A stretch of 64,000 nucleotides of DNA. Origin: UBA1563 sp037440065 (lineage in GTDB: Bacteria > Bacteroidota > Ignavibacteria > Ignavibacteriales > Ignavibacteriaceae). The notes under the pieces were generated by a model. It was not told the DNA's origin and searched no databases. It worked only from the letters and a program-made list of their open reading frames with translations. Below, piece after piece: positions 1 to 7,585 of the stretch (its first letter is position 1; each line of letters starts with the position of its first letter). The position numbers and the translations under genes are program-made. The stretch spans positions 310,001 through 374,000 of the forward strand of contig JBBIUV010000015.1 in NCBI GenBank assembly GCA_037440065.1, written 5' to 3'.

Positions 1-1454
1 TCTTTAGCTTCAACCCTAATTCCGAATAATTTGTGTTGAAGTTTGAAAAATCCATACATAGTACCGAAAACAAAAATGAAAGCAGCGGCAGAACCAATAA
101 GTTGTGCTACTAACTGACCACCGTCTCCATAAAATAATCCTTTAACAGTTCCGGGAACTCCATTCCAGCCATCGCCGTAAGTTCCATCGGCAAAAAGTCC
201 GAGAGCAACAATTCCCCAAAAACCGTTAACTCCATGTACAGCAACAGCACCAACCGGATCGTCAATTTTAAGTTTCTGGTCAATAAAAAATACTGCTAAG
301 ATTACTAGCACACCGGCAATAGCGCCGATTAAAACAGCAGCCCAAGCGGGAACAAAAGCACAAGGAGCTGTAATTGCTACTAATCCGGCTAACAATCCGT
401 TTGCCATCATACTGGGATCAGGTTTGCCGAATTTCCACATCATATAAAATGTTGCAAAAAGCGCTCCGGCTCCGGAAGCGAGTAGTGTATTCGTTGCCAC
501 GATACCAATTCGTAGATCATTTCCTGACAAAGTTGAACCAGGATTAAATCCAAACCAACCAAAAGCTAAAATAAATGTACCAATGATTGCCATAGGAATA
601 TTGTGTCCGGGGATAGCGTGTACCGAACCGTCTTTTCCATATTTGCCAATTCGTGGTCCAATCACAATTGCACCAGCAAGAGCAGCAATTCCTCCAACCA
701 TGTGAACAACAGAAGAACCTGCGAAATCAACATGTCCGTGTCCCAAACCAAAATTTACTCCTAGAGTTGCCAACCAACCACCGCCCCATACCCAATTTCC
801 ATACACCGGATAAACAAACATGGAAATGAAAAATGCGTAAGGAATAAATGCACTGAATTTCCAGCGTTCTGCCATTGCACCGGTAGGGATTGTAGCAGTA
901 GTATCCATAAATACCATCTGGAATAAGAATAACGTGAAAACACCAACATCGTAAACATGGTTTAGAAAGAATCCCGAGGTTCCAAATAAACCGAATGATT
1001 TTCCAAATAAAGTTATAGCAACTTCACTGGTTAACCCGGGAGTTCCGCCAAGAGCAGCTACAGCGCCAACGCCACCGAACATTATCGCGAATCCGGAGAT
1101 CCAGAAGCCAATTAATCCGATCGCGTAAACAAGAAAGTTCATTCCCATCGTATGTGCAACGTTTTTAGCTTGAGTAAACCCTGTTTCGACCATTGCAAAT
1201 CCGGCTTGCATAAACATAACCAGAAATGCAGTGATAAGCGTCCACACAATGTTGGTTGCAATTTTATTATGCCCGACGGCTTCACCAATTTCGGTAAGAG
1301 TCGGTTCACCCGGTTTTGCTGCCGGTACATCTTTAATAGTTCCTGTTTTTGCTCCGGTTGGATCCGTTTGCGCAAATAATTCAACGGGTGCAAGCGAAGT
1401 TAATAGAACGAAAAACATTACTACAGCTAATAAGCTATTTTTTATCTTCATCAT
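1..1454 (-). CDS. amt: Ammonium transporter Amt (C-terminus cut by window edge)
   Basis: Inner-membrane ammonium channel. I translated the minus strand from the ATG at 1454 (a second ATG follows directly); the frame stays open to base 1, giving about 484 residues, so only the last few cytoplasmic residues are missing. The first ~30 residues form a cleavable-looking signal peptide ending in LFAQ. Family marks are AMVETGFTQAKN near residue 100, a first pore histidine in DFAGSSVVHMVGG and the second in AVHGVNGFWGIVALGLF, the twin-His pair of Amt/Mep proteins. The ribosome site is AAGGAG just upstream. It is the last visible gene of a glnB-porin-amt run; adjacency to PII is the usual arrangement, since PII blocks Amt when nitrogen is plentiful. 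Confidence 0.95.
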   Translation of the reverse strand, partial: MMKIKNSLLAVVMFFVLLTSLAPVELFAQTDPTGAKTGTIKDVPAAKPGEPTLTEIGEAVGHNKIATNIVWTLITAFLVMFMQAGFAMVETGFTQAKNVAHTMGMNFLVYAIGLIGFWISGFAIMFGGVGAVAALGGTPGLTSEVAITLFGKSFGLFGTSGFFLNHVYDVGVFTLFLFQMVFMDTTATIPTGAMAERWKFSAFIPYAFFISMFVYPVYGNWVWGGGWLATLGVNFGLGHGHVDFAGSSVVHMVGGIAALAGAIVIGPRIGKYGKDGSVHAIPGHNIPMAIIGTFILAFGWFGFNPGSTLSGNDLRIGIVATNTLLASGAGALFATFYMMWKFGKPDPSMMANGLLAGLVAITAPCAFVPAWAAVLIGAIAGVLVILAVFFIDQKLKIDDPVGAVAVHGVNGFWGIVALGLFADGTYGDGWNGVPGTVKGLFYGDGGQLVAQLIGSAAAFIFVFGTMYGFFKLQHKLFGIRVEAK

Positions 1455-1549
1455 AATTTTTTCTCCTTATTTTTATTTAAAGGAATCCCGCAACCAATGC
1501 TTTTACAGAAATGATCATGTAGTAATTATTTCTCAAAACCTTAGTTGGT

Positions 1550-1573
1550 GCAAATGATTAAGAGATCATTTGC
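1550..1573. other. Perfect 9-bp inverted repeat between porin and amt
   Basis: GCAAATGAT and ATCATTTGC are separated by six bases in the 145-bp gap between the porin-like gene and amt. No T-run follows on the minus strand, so it is not a standard terminator. It could be an RNA processing or stability hairpin that lets amt be expressed at a different level from glnB, or an operator. Confidence 0.5.
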
Positions 1574-1599
1574 CGATTCCACTTAAGACTTTATTTAAT

Positions 1600-2304
1600 T
1601 TAAAAAACGAGACTCATCCCGAACACCAGGTAAGTTTTGTCTTGTACCGGATTGCTTATATATGATACATTTATCGGTAAAGAAAATTTATCTGAGAGAG
1701 CAACTGTTTTGGAAGCGGTAACACTAAGATTTATAATACCACCTTTGGAAGTAACGTAATATGCACTCTTGCTCGGAACAAATCCGGTAGTAAGTGTTAA
1801 TGTTGCATCGTTAACGGTGAATGGATAAGAAGCCTGAATGTAAACCGAGTTATCCGGATCGTTCGAAAGATTAGAATAAAACGACAACGAGATTGGGAAT
1901 TTCTCGGCACCTGCATAACTTAATCCACCTTCCAAGGTGTGTGCTGCCACCGGGTTACTATCTGTAGGTTTATAATAGCCGAAAGGAATTCCTACAAATG
2001 GGAAGTAATAATCGGTAAAGATTGCAGAAAACGATCCCGCACTTGCTGTACTATAAGTATAGGAGGCATATAAGTCATTTTCTGAATATGTTGGTGCAGC
2101 GGTCGGGAAAGCATATGAAGCCCACGCCCCAACGGTTAATCCGCCGACGGTATAAGAAAGACTCGGTTGAAATGCCGGTGCATCGCCAAAGTCCAACCCT
2201 CTCCAAAGATATCTGCTATAAACATCTGTTCCGAATTTGAGCTGTGCAAATGAACTGAAACCGGATAAAAGTACGATTGTTAGTATTACTATATTCTTTT
2301 TCAT
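1600..2304 (-). CDS. Porin-like outer-membrane protein of the TorF/Gcw_chp type
   Basis: A 234-residue protein with a signal peptide (about residues 1-20, cleavage after SSFAQ) followed by alternating hydrophobic/polar strands and a C-terminus ending in phenylalanine (LVFGMSLVF), as in outer-membrane beta-barrels. The segment DVYSRYLWRGLDFGD near residues 27-40 resembles the start of the putative porin family TorF/Gcw_chp ('SRY.WRG'). It lies between glnB and amt on the same strand, so I infer a role linked to nitrogen supply, perhaps passage of ammonium or a small nitrogen compound through the outer membrane. The barrel call is firm from composition; the substrate is unknown. Confidence 0.75.
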   Translation of the reverse strand: MKKNIVILTIVLLSGFSSFAQLKFGTDVYSRYLWRGLDFGDAPAFQPSLSYTVGGLTVGAWASYAFPTAAPTYSENDLYASYTYSTASAGSFSAIFTDYYFPFVGIPFGYYKPTDSNPVAAHTLEGGLSYAGAEKFPISLSFYSNLSNDPDNSVYIQASYPFTVNDATLTLTTGFVPSKSAYYVTSKGGIINLSVTASKTVALSDKFSLPINVSYISNPVQDKTYLVFGMSLVF

Positions 2305-2334
2305 TTTGTTTTTTCCAATTATTGTTAGTAAAAA

Positions 2335-2673
2335 TTATAAAGCTGTTGTGCCTGATTCTTCTGTTCGGATTCTGATTGTTTCTTCAACATTCATAACGAA
2401 GATTTTTCCATCACCAACTTGTCCGGTTTTTGCGGTAGTAATTACAATTGAGATGGCTGATTCCAATTTATCGTCGTCACAGACCAACTCAATTTTCAGT
2501 TTCGGTACAAATTCGATATTGTATTCTGATCCACGATAAATTTCTTTATGACCTTTTTGTCTGCCATATCCACGAACTTCACTTACAGTAAGTCCGTTAA
2601 ATCCGGCTTCTTGTAAAGCGCTGTGAACCTCATCTAATTTGTGAGGTCTGATGATTGCTTCTATTTTTTTCAT
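2335..2673 (-). CDS. glnB: Nitrogen regulatory protein PII
   Basis: A 112-residue PII signal protein of normal length. The T-loop segment GYGRQKGHKEIYRGSEY contains Tyr51, the uridylylation site of classical GlnB, and the C-terminal signature GKIFVMNVEETIRIRTEE is intact. PII trimers bind ATP/ADP and 2-oxoglutarate and report nitrogen and energy status, typically by plugging Amt or binding other targets. The start is set by GAGGAG eight bases upstream. It is first in the glnB-porin-amt run. Whether this copy is GlnB- or GlnK-like cannot be settled by eye; linkage to amt favours a GlnK-like role. No GlnD-type uridylyltransferase is in the window. Confidence 0.95.
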   Translation of the reverse strand: MKKIEAIIRPHKLDEVHSALQEAGFNGLTVSEVRGYGRQKGHKEIYRGSEYNIEFVPKLKIELVCDDDKLESAISIVITTAKTGQVGDGKIFVMNVEETIRIRTEESGTTAL

Positions 2674-2918
2674 TAGGACTCCTCTTTGATTATTTACTTA
2701 TTAAGTTAATTTTAGTCTCAATCCTTATAAATTAAGGTTTTCTTGTATACAAAATAACTTTAAGTAAGTTTAAAGTCAAGAAAAACATTATTTAATTATG
2801 TTTTTAATGCAATTATCCTTAGTTTGTTTAATTATTTATTCACTGGAAATCATTCTCTATTTAATTTTTCTTCTTCTATTCGTTAGATTTACCGCATGAA
2901 TAACAAAAATTTTAATTT

Positions 2919-4229
2919 ATGATCTCAGAAAAAATTAAGTCGGCTGGAGTTGTAGGTGCAGGAGGTGCCGGATTTCCATCTCACATAAAAGCAAGTTCCA
3001 AAGTTGAATTTGTTCTTGCAAACGGCGCGGAGTGCGAACCGCTTATCCACAAAGATTATGAGTTGATGCTCCATTTTTCTGAAGAAATAATTCGCGGGAT
3101 GAATCTTTTAATAGAAAGTACTTCCGCAAGAAAAGGTTACTTCGGAATAAAAGAAAAGAACGCCGCGGCGATTGAATTAATTCAAAAAGCAATTAAAGAT
3201 AGTTCTATAGAGATGACCCAACTTGGCGATTTTTATCCCGCCGGGGATGAATATGAATTAGTTTACGCAGCAACAAAAAGATTGATCCCCCCGGCAGGGC
3301 TTCCGTTAAATGTTGGCTGTATTGTGAATAATGTTGAATCGCTTTATAATATTTCAAAAGCAAATGAGGGAATTCCGGTAACAGAAAAATTTGTATGCGT
3401 TGCAGGGGCGGTAAAAAATCCTTCGACTTTCTTTGCTCCAATTGGAATTACATTTCGTGAGTTGATAAAGCATGCAGGTGGAACAACAACGAATGATTTC
3501 GCCATATACGTTGGCGGAGTGATGATGGGAAAATTAACTTTTGATCTTGATGAAGTTGTAACCAAAACCACCGCGGGATTAATTGTGCTTCCGAAAAATC
3601 ATTATCTTATAAAACGAAAAAATCAACCGGAAGAAAATTTTGCCCGCATCGGAAAATCTGCCTGCGACCAATGCAGTTACTGTACCGAGTTTTGTCCCCG
3701 CTATTTACTCGGGTATGATGTTCAGCCGCATAAAGTTATGCGGTCTCTTCAGTTCACAAAAACAGGAGCAGAAGTTTGGAATCAAATGGCAGAACTTTGT
3801 TGTGCATGCGGATTGTGTACGCTTTATTCATGTCCTGAAGATTTATTTCCCAAAGAAGCTTGCGACAATTCTAAAAAAGAAATGAGATTGCATGGAACAA
3901 AATTCATTCAAGCTAAACCTGTAAAAGCTCACCCGATGAAAGAGGGTAGACGCGTTCCGTTGAAACAATTGATGCAGAAACTTCAGCTTAAAGATTATGA
4001 TGTTCATACCCCATTCAATCCGGACAAACTTGAGACCGAACAGGTAAAAATTTTTTTGAAGCAGCATGTAGGAGAAAAATCCGAACCGGTTGTTACAATC
4101 GGTGATCGGGTTAAAAAAGATCAACTGATTGCTAGAGTGCCGGAAGGAAAACTCGGCGCAAATATTCACGCATCAATTACAGGTATGGTAACACACGTAA
4201 GTGATGAATATATTAAAATTGGTTATTGA
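2919..4229 (+). CDS. pduS: PduS-like / RnfC-family iron-sulfur flavoprotein
   Basis: A 436-residue protein of the RnfC/Complex I 51-kDa family, close in length to PduS, the microcompartment cobalamin reductase. It opens with a glycine-rich nucleotide site GVVGAGGAGFPSHIK (residues 10-24). A SLBB-like segment follows near 160-190. Two ferredoxin-type cysteine clusters come next, CDQCSYCTEFCP from about residue 248 and CCACGLCTLYSCP from about 294, predicted to hold two [4Fe-4S] centres. The C-terminus is a barrel-sandwich domain with IGDRVKKDQLIARVP. PduS oxidises NADH and passes electrons through FMN and FeS. The next gene is PduT-like, matching the known PduS-PduT partnership. The natural acceptor here is unknown because no B12 enzyme is nearby. 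Confidence 0.85.
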   Translation: MISEKIKSAGVVGAGGAGFPSHIKASSKVEFVLANGAECEPLIHKDYELMLHFSEEIIRGMNLLIESTSARKGYFGIKEKNAAAIELIQKAIKDSSIEMTQLGDFYPAGDEYELVYAATKRLIPPAGLPLNVGCIVNNVESLYNISKANEGIPVTEKFVCVAGAVKNPSTFFAPIGITFRELIKHAGGTTTNDFAIYVGGVMMGKLTFDLDEVVTKTTAGLIVLPKNHYLIKRKNQPEENFARIGKSACDQCSYCTEFCPRYLLGYDVQPHKVMRSLQFTKTGAEVWNQMAELCCACGLCTLYSCPEDLFPKEACDNSKKEMRLHGTKFIQAKPVKAHPMKEGRRVPLKQLMQKLQLKDYDVHTPFNPDKLETEQVKIFLKQHVGEKSEPVVTIGDRVKKDQLIARVPEGKLGANIHASITGMVTHVSDEYIKIGY

Positions 4230-4266
4230 ACTTATACTCATAACTGAAAACTAAAGTCTAAAAACT

Positions 4267-4821
4267 ATGATACAAATGAATTCGCTTGGATTAATTGAAA
4301 TGAGCAGCATTGCGGCCGGTATGCAAGCTGCAGATATTATGCTTAAAACTTCTCACGTTGAATTAATATTGTCGCGAACCATCTGTTCCGGGAAATATAT
4401 GACGTTGATTGGGGGAGAAGTTGCCGCGGTTTCAACTGCTGTTGAGGCGGCTGTTGAAACTGTTGGTTTTGGAGTGATCGATCATTTTGTTATTCCGAAT
4501 GTACACAGAGATATTTTTCCGGCAATTTCGGGACACACAAATGTTTCTTTGTTAGAAGCGCTTGGCATAGTAGAATCGTTTTCCGTTGCATCTTTAATTG
4601 AAGCTGCGGATGCGGCGGTAAAATCAGCCAACGTAAAATTAATTGAAGTCCGTCTTGCAATGGCGTTAGGCGGAAAAGCATTTTTTACATGCACTGGAGA
4701 AGTTGCTGCTGTAACCGCTGCGGTTGATACCGGTGCAAAAGTAGTTTCCGAAAGAGGATTGCTAGTAAACAAAGTTGTTATTGCACAGCCGAGACAAGAA
4801 TTACTCAGTGAAATGATCTAA
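4267..4821 (+). CDS. pduT: PduT-like tandem-BMC shell protein
   Basis: A 184-residue protein made of two tandem bacterial-microcompartment domains (about residues 5-90 and 98-180), the length and layout of PduT. Motifs: LGLIEMSSIAAGMQAADIML at the start of domain one, SRTICSGKY with Cys40 at the place where PduT binds a [4Fe-4S] cluster in the trimer pore, and ALGIVESFSVASLIEAADAA opening domain two. PduT trimers sit in the shell facet and are thought to carry electrons across it, with PduS as partner. It starts 37 bp after the PduS-like gene. No other shell protein (hexamer or pentamer) or core enzyme is within 64 kb, so this is either a satellite of a compartment locus elsewhere or a stand-alone pair. 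Confidence 0.9.
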   Translation: MIQMNSLGLIEMSSIAAGMQAADIMLKTSHVELILSRTICSGKYMTLIGGEVAAVSTAVEAAVETVGFGVIDHFVIPNVHRDIFPAISGHTNVSLLEALGIVESFSVASLIEAADAAVKSANVKLIEVRLAMALGGKAFFTCTGEVAAVTAAVDTGAKVVSERGLLVNKVVIAQPRQELLSEMI

Positions 4822-4984
4822 GAAAGTCCCAGAAACAAATTCCAAAGAAATAAATCAGAATCAGAATTGCAATGGCTATTGATAAGTAACTTAAGATTGG
4901 TGAGTTGAATTAAATTGTTTCTTTTTGAAAAAAACATAAAGTAAAATTACCCTAAATGTACTTGTTACAATTTGAACGGGGAAA

Positions 4985-5092
4985 TTGAAAATTGGGGATG
5001 ATGTCCTGTTTAGCGGGGAAACTTTTAAAGTTATCGAATCTGCCGTTTTAAAAATATTAATAGAAGAAGTTATTGAAGTAAATGATGCTTAA
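4985..5092 (+). pseudogene. Possible small ORF or gene remnant, 35 codons
   Basis: Starting at TTG 4985 the frame reads LKIGDDVLFSGETFKVIE and continues to a stop at 5092; the codons look protein-like, rich in E, V and I. An in-frame stop lies just upstream, while the neighbouring frame carries NLNGEIEN up to the same place. That is what a frameshifted 3' end of an older gene would look like. No Shine-Dalgarno is visible and I do not recognise the family. Confidence 0.25.
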
Positions 5093-5186
5093 TGAGTAAA
5101 GCTACTTTTAATTTTTATGATTTAGTTAGACAGTAGCTTGATAAAATGTATTTAGTCACAATTTTGATCAAACCTTTTCAAAAAAA

Positions 5187-5218
5187 AACGGTTTAATTTA
5201 CTTTTAAATTAAACCGTT
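5187..5218. terminator. Perfect 13-bp inverted repeat, likely bidirectional terminator
   Basis: AACGGTTTAATTT and its exact complement are separated by six bases. A run of eight or more A lies on the left, so a minus-strand transcript would end in a U-run; the plus side has only a short T-rich tail. The stem is AT-rich but long. Confidence 0.55.
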
Positions 5219-5330
5219 CATTTTGAACCCATCTGATACTTGCATTTTTTCTTCTCCCACGCCCACTCTTTAGCAAGTGGACATTTATTTTTTGTCCGTC
5301 CAAATAAAATATTTTTTTACCGCAAAAAAC

Positions 5331-5396
5331 AGTAGGCAAAACCCTATAAATGAGTAGGGAAACCCCTAAAAATTAGTAGGAATTTCCCTACCCATT
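5331..5396. promoter_or_regulatory. Three tandem 22-bp palindromic repeats, probable operator array
   Basis: Three copies begin at 5331, 5353 and 5375 with exact 22-bp spacing. Each fits AGTAGGnAAwnCCCTA followed by a 6-7 bp A/T-rich tail, and each core is an inverted repeat (TAGG/CCTA arms). A 22-bp period is about two helical turns, so three dimers would sit on one face of the DNA. The array ends 88 bp before the 5485 gene. I infer a binding site for a dimeric regulator; the LuxR-type regulator at 7560 is the nearest candidate. Confidence 0.6.
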
Positions 5397-5484
5397 TCTT
5401 GGAAAGAATGTTGAAAAAGATGGAACGTTTATTTTTATTGCGAATTCCTCACTATTTTATATAAACAAAAATTTTAAGTTTGAG

Positions 5485-5868
5485 ATGGCACAGAACACAA
5501 ATGAGTATGGAAAAATAGTTTCCGTAGCAGAAGCGGCAAATCTTTTCAGTCAAGTTGCCACTTCGTATCAATTAATAACAAGAGATTTACTTGATTACTG
5601 CCAAAAAGCTGGACGTGTGATAATGTTTGCTGAAGAAAATGGAGAACTTTATATTGCAGGTACCGGCAGAAATATTCTCTCTACGAATACCCAACCTCCA
5701 TCTCCAGACCTTGTTTTTCATGTTTATTCGGTTACAAAAGTTAATGAGTTAATTACTCTTGGAAAAGATCAAATTACGATTGTAGAAATTAGAAGCGATG
5801 TTGTTGATCTAAAAAACGGAGAATTTATTTTAGAGTTTGGAAATCCATGCCCGCCTTACTGTGGTTGA
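5485..5868 (+). CDS. Uncharacterised 127-aa protein with C-terminal CPPYC
   Basis: I do not recognise this family. The protein has no signal peptide or membrane segment. The first half is helical (VAEAANLFSQVATSYQLITRDLL) and the middle looks like alternating strands. It ends NPCPPYCG, a Cys-x3-Cys pair at the extreme C-terminus that could bind metal or form a disulfide. It directly follows the 22-bp repeat array and lies 11 bp before a membrane protein gene, so it is probably the first gene of the 5485-8177 cassette. ATG is the natural start, with only weak upstream GAG for a ribosome site. Confidence 0.7.
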   Translation: MAQNTNEYGKIVSVAEAANLFSQVATSYQLITRDLLDYCQKAGRVIMFAEENGELYIAGTGRNILSTNTQPPSPDLVFHVYSVTKVNELITLGKDQITIVEIRSDVVDLKNGEFILEFGNPCPPYCG

Positions 5869-5879
5869 GGTAGCGTAAA

Positions 5880-6512
5880 ATGGGAGTACTCTGTACATTG
5901 TCACAGACCTTGCTTTTTTTTTCTCTCTTTTTGTTTCTTATTAATAAAATTAAGATTGGAAAAGAAAAAAGACTGTTGTTTTTCTATATAAACCTCGCTT
6001 TTCTTTCAGAGATAACATCGTATATAACTTTGAAATATAACATTAGAAACGTATGGTTAGCGCACATCTATTTTCCGATAGAGTTTCTTTTTTTCTTCTT
6101 GATTCTTCTTCAATGGGTGATCCGGTACCGGAAATACTGGATAATAGCCGGTATGATTATCGGAACCTACATTATGTTAGATTACTTTTATTTAACAGAC
6201 TTTTCCAAATATTCAACTCTGGCTTTGAGTCTTCAGAATTCCCTTTTCTTTTTATTTTCTGCAAGTATTCTTATCGAAATCACCACAAGAAATTTTATTC
6301 CTTTTTATAAAGATGACCGGTTTTATATAGCTGCCGGTATTTTTATCTATTCTGGTTTAACTTCATTAATGTATTTGTTTTATAATGCTTTTAATTTTCT
6401 TTTCCCATTTTACGTGGTCAGTTTGTCAGGTATATGTCTAAATTTATTTTTTACCTACTCAATGGTGTTGTACTACAGGCAAAGAAAAATGTTAGCAGAA
6501 GCGATTAAGTGA
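5880..6512 (+). CDS. Multi-pass membrane protein, paralogue A
   Basis: A 210-residue protein, almost entirely hydrophobic, with about six or seven predicted membrane helices linked by short charged loops. Conserved-looking loops are LINKIKIGKEKR (residues 20-31) and RNFIPFYKDDRFYI (about 137-150), and the C-terminus is YYRQRKMLAEAIK. These are repeated in the next gene, so this is one of a tandem pair. GAGGT eight bases before the ATG supports the start. The size and the following response regulator recall small membrane sensor or 7TM-type modules, but I see no catalytic or kinase domain. Function unknown. Confidence 0.8.
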   Translation: MGVLCTLSQTLLFFSLFLFLINKIKIGKEKRLLFFYINLAFLSEITSYITLKYNIRNVWLAHIYFPIEFLFFFLILLQWVIRYRKYWIIAGMIIGTYIMLDYFYLTDFSKYSTLALSLQNSLFFLFSASILIEITTRNFIPFYKDDRFYIAAGIFIYSGLTSLMYLFYNAFNFLFPFYVVSLSGICLNLFFTYSMVLYYRQRKMLAEAIK

Positions 6513-6555
6513 CTTTTATTAAAAGAGCGCAATTGTTATTGTTGGGGAAGTAAAT
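6507..6555 (+). repeat. Duplicated 3' flank, copy 1
   Basis: The end of paralogue A and its downstream DNA (gacttttattaa, then gcgcaattgttatt) recurs after paralogue B at about 7302-7345 with a few mismatches. It marks the right end of a tandem gene duplication. Confidence 0.7.
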
Positions 6556-6653
6556 CTTAGGTTAATTTAAAAGTTTAAAACAACATATGTCTGATCAGTG
6601 CTTGATTTTGGGAAAAAGATAAGTGGTATTCTAATGGTTTCTTCTCGTCGAAG

Positions 6654-7307
6654 GTGAATGAGGTGTATAGTTTTAATTTCCTTTTCAGTTTGGTCGCACA
6701 ACTTTTACTTTTTTCTTCACTCATCCCCTTTTTGATAAATAAAATTGAGATTGGTAGAGAAAAAAGGATATTTGTTGTATTTATTGCATTTTCAACAATT
6801 ATGGAAATATTAGGGGACAGCTTGGCTGTGCGTCAAATCAACAATCTCGGATTTGCTCACATTTATTATACAGCTGAATTTTTCTTTTTCTTTTTTATTC
6901 TTTTCCAATTCGGAACCCAGTATAAAAGATATTGGTTAATTCCATTTACACTTATTGGAATTTATATTCTTGTAGATAATTTTATCATTACAGCAACTAC
7001 TAAATTTGCCAGTAATAGTGCAAGTTTACAAAATTTATTTTTGTTCATATTCTCTGCTAAACAAATCATTAAAATCACCACTAAAAATTTTATTCCATTT
7101 TACAAAGATGACCGCTTCTATATTGTGGCTGGAATATTTGTCTATACAGGCATCACGGCACTTTTATTTATAATAAAAGATTTTAACTTGATTATGTTTA
7201 CCTATAAAATATCATTTATAATGATAAATTCTATGAATTTCTTTTTTGTAGCATCATTGGTAATTTATTATAGACAAAGAAAAATATTAGCCGAAGCTCT
7301 TAAATGA
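6654..7307 (+). CDS. Multi-pass membrane protein, paralogue B (GTG start)
   Basis: A 217-residue paralogue of the preceding gene. It shares FLINKIEIGREKR, AHIYYTAEFFFFFFIL, TKNFIPFYKDDRFYIVAGIF and the tail YYRQRKILAEALK. The likely start is GTG at 6654: the frame opens at 6606 without any ATG upstream. It has seven more N-terminal residues than paralogue A. The DNA just 3' of both genes is also similar (gacttttatta then gcgcaattgttatt), so duplication took in flanking sequence. About six or seven membrane helices; function unknown. Confidence 0.78.
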   Translation: MNEVYSFNFLFSLVAQLLLFSSLIPFLINKIEIGREKRIFVVFIAFSTIMEILGDSLAVRQINNLGFAHIYYTAEFFFFFFILFQFGTQYKRYWLIPFTLIGIYILVDNFIITATTKFASNSASLQNLFLFIFSAKQIIKITTKNFIPFYKDDRFYIVAGIFVYTGITALLFIIKDFNLIMFTYKISFIMINSMNFFFVASLVIYYRQRKILAEALK

Positions 7308-7345
7308 CTTTTATTAACAGGGCGCAATTGTTATTATAGTGGTGG
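7302..7345 (+). repeat. Duplicated 3' flank, copy 2
   Basis: Second copy of the gacttttattaa...gcgcaattgttatt segment, directly after paralogue B. See copy 1 at 6507-6555. Confidence 0.7.
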
Positions 7346-7375
7346 TAAATTTTTAGTTTTTTTAGGATCACTAGT

Positions 7376-7585
7376 ATGTTATTACAAGCTCAGGCAAATG
7401 CTGTCCCCGATTTAACTTTTATCGTGCTTGCCGTTATGATCATTTCGGTATTGATAATACTTCTGTTTTATTTTATCATCCGGGACCGCAATCGGCGTGA
7501 TGAAATTCATGATCTAAAAAATCAATTAAATACCATGTTATTGCAAAGAGAACTGGAAGATGAAGAAAAAAATTCTCATAGCTGA
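7376..7585 (+). CDS. 69-aa single-pass membrane protein with coiled-coil tail
   Basis: A small protein with one strong membrane helix at about residues 13-36 (FIVLAVMIISVLIILLFYFI), then a charged helix DRNRRDEIHDLKNQLNTML that looks like a coiled coil. It overlaps the response regulator gene by 26 bp, so the two are almost certainly translated from one message. The N-out/C-in layout with a cytoplasmic coiled coil would suit a small membrane anchor or signal relay. I do not recognise a family. Confidence 0.65.
   Translation: MLLQAQANAVPDLTFIVLAVMIISVLIILLFYFIIRDRNRRDEIHDLKNQLNTMLLQRELEDEEKNSHS

Larger units (their letters stand above)
4822..5484. other. 663-bp intergenic region
   Basis: No convincing gene. 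It contains a short open frame that looks like a gene remnant (4985-5092), a perfect 13-bp inverted repeat (5187-5218) and three 22-bp palindromic repeats (5331-5396). The remainder is AT-rich with no RNA gene that I can see. Confidence 0.7.

Noticed and set aside
5331..5396. Possible minimal CRISPR array
   Set aside because: The units are back-to-back 22-bp palindromes without unique spacers, and no cas gene is near.
5421..5442. Possible sigma-54 promoter (TGGAACG...TTGC) before the 5485 gene
   Set aside because: The distance between the GG and GC dinucleotides is 16 bases rather than the required 10.
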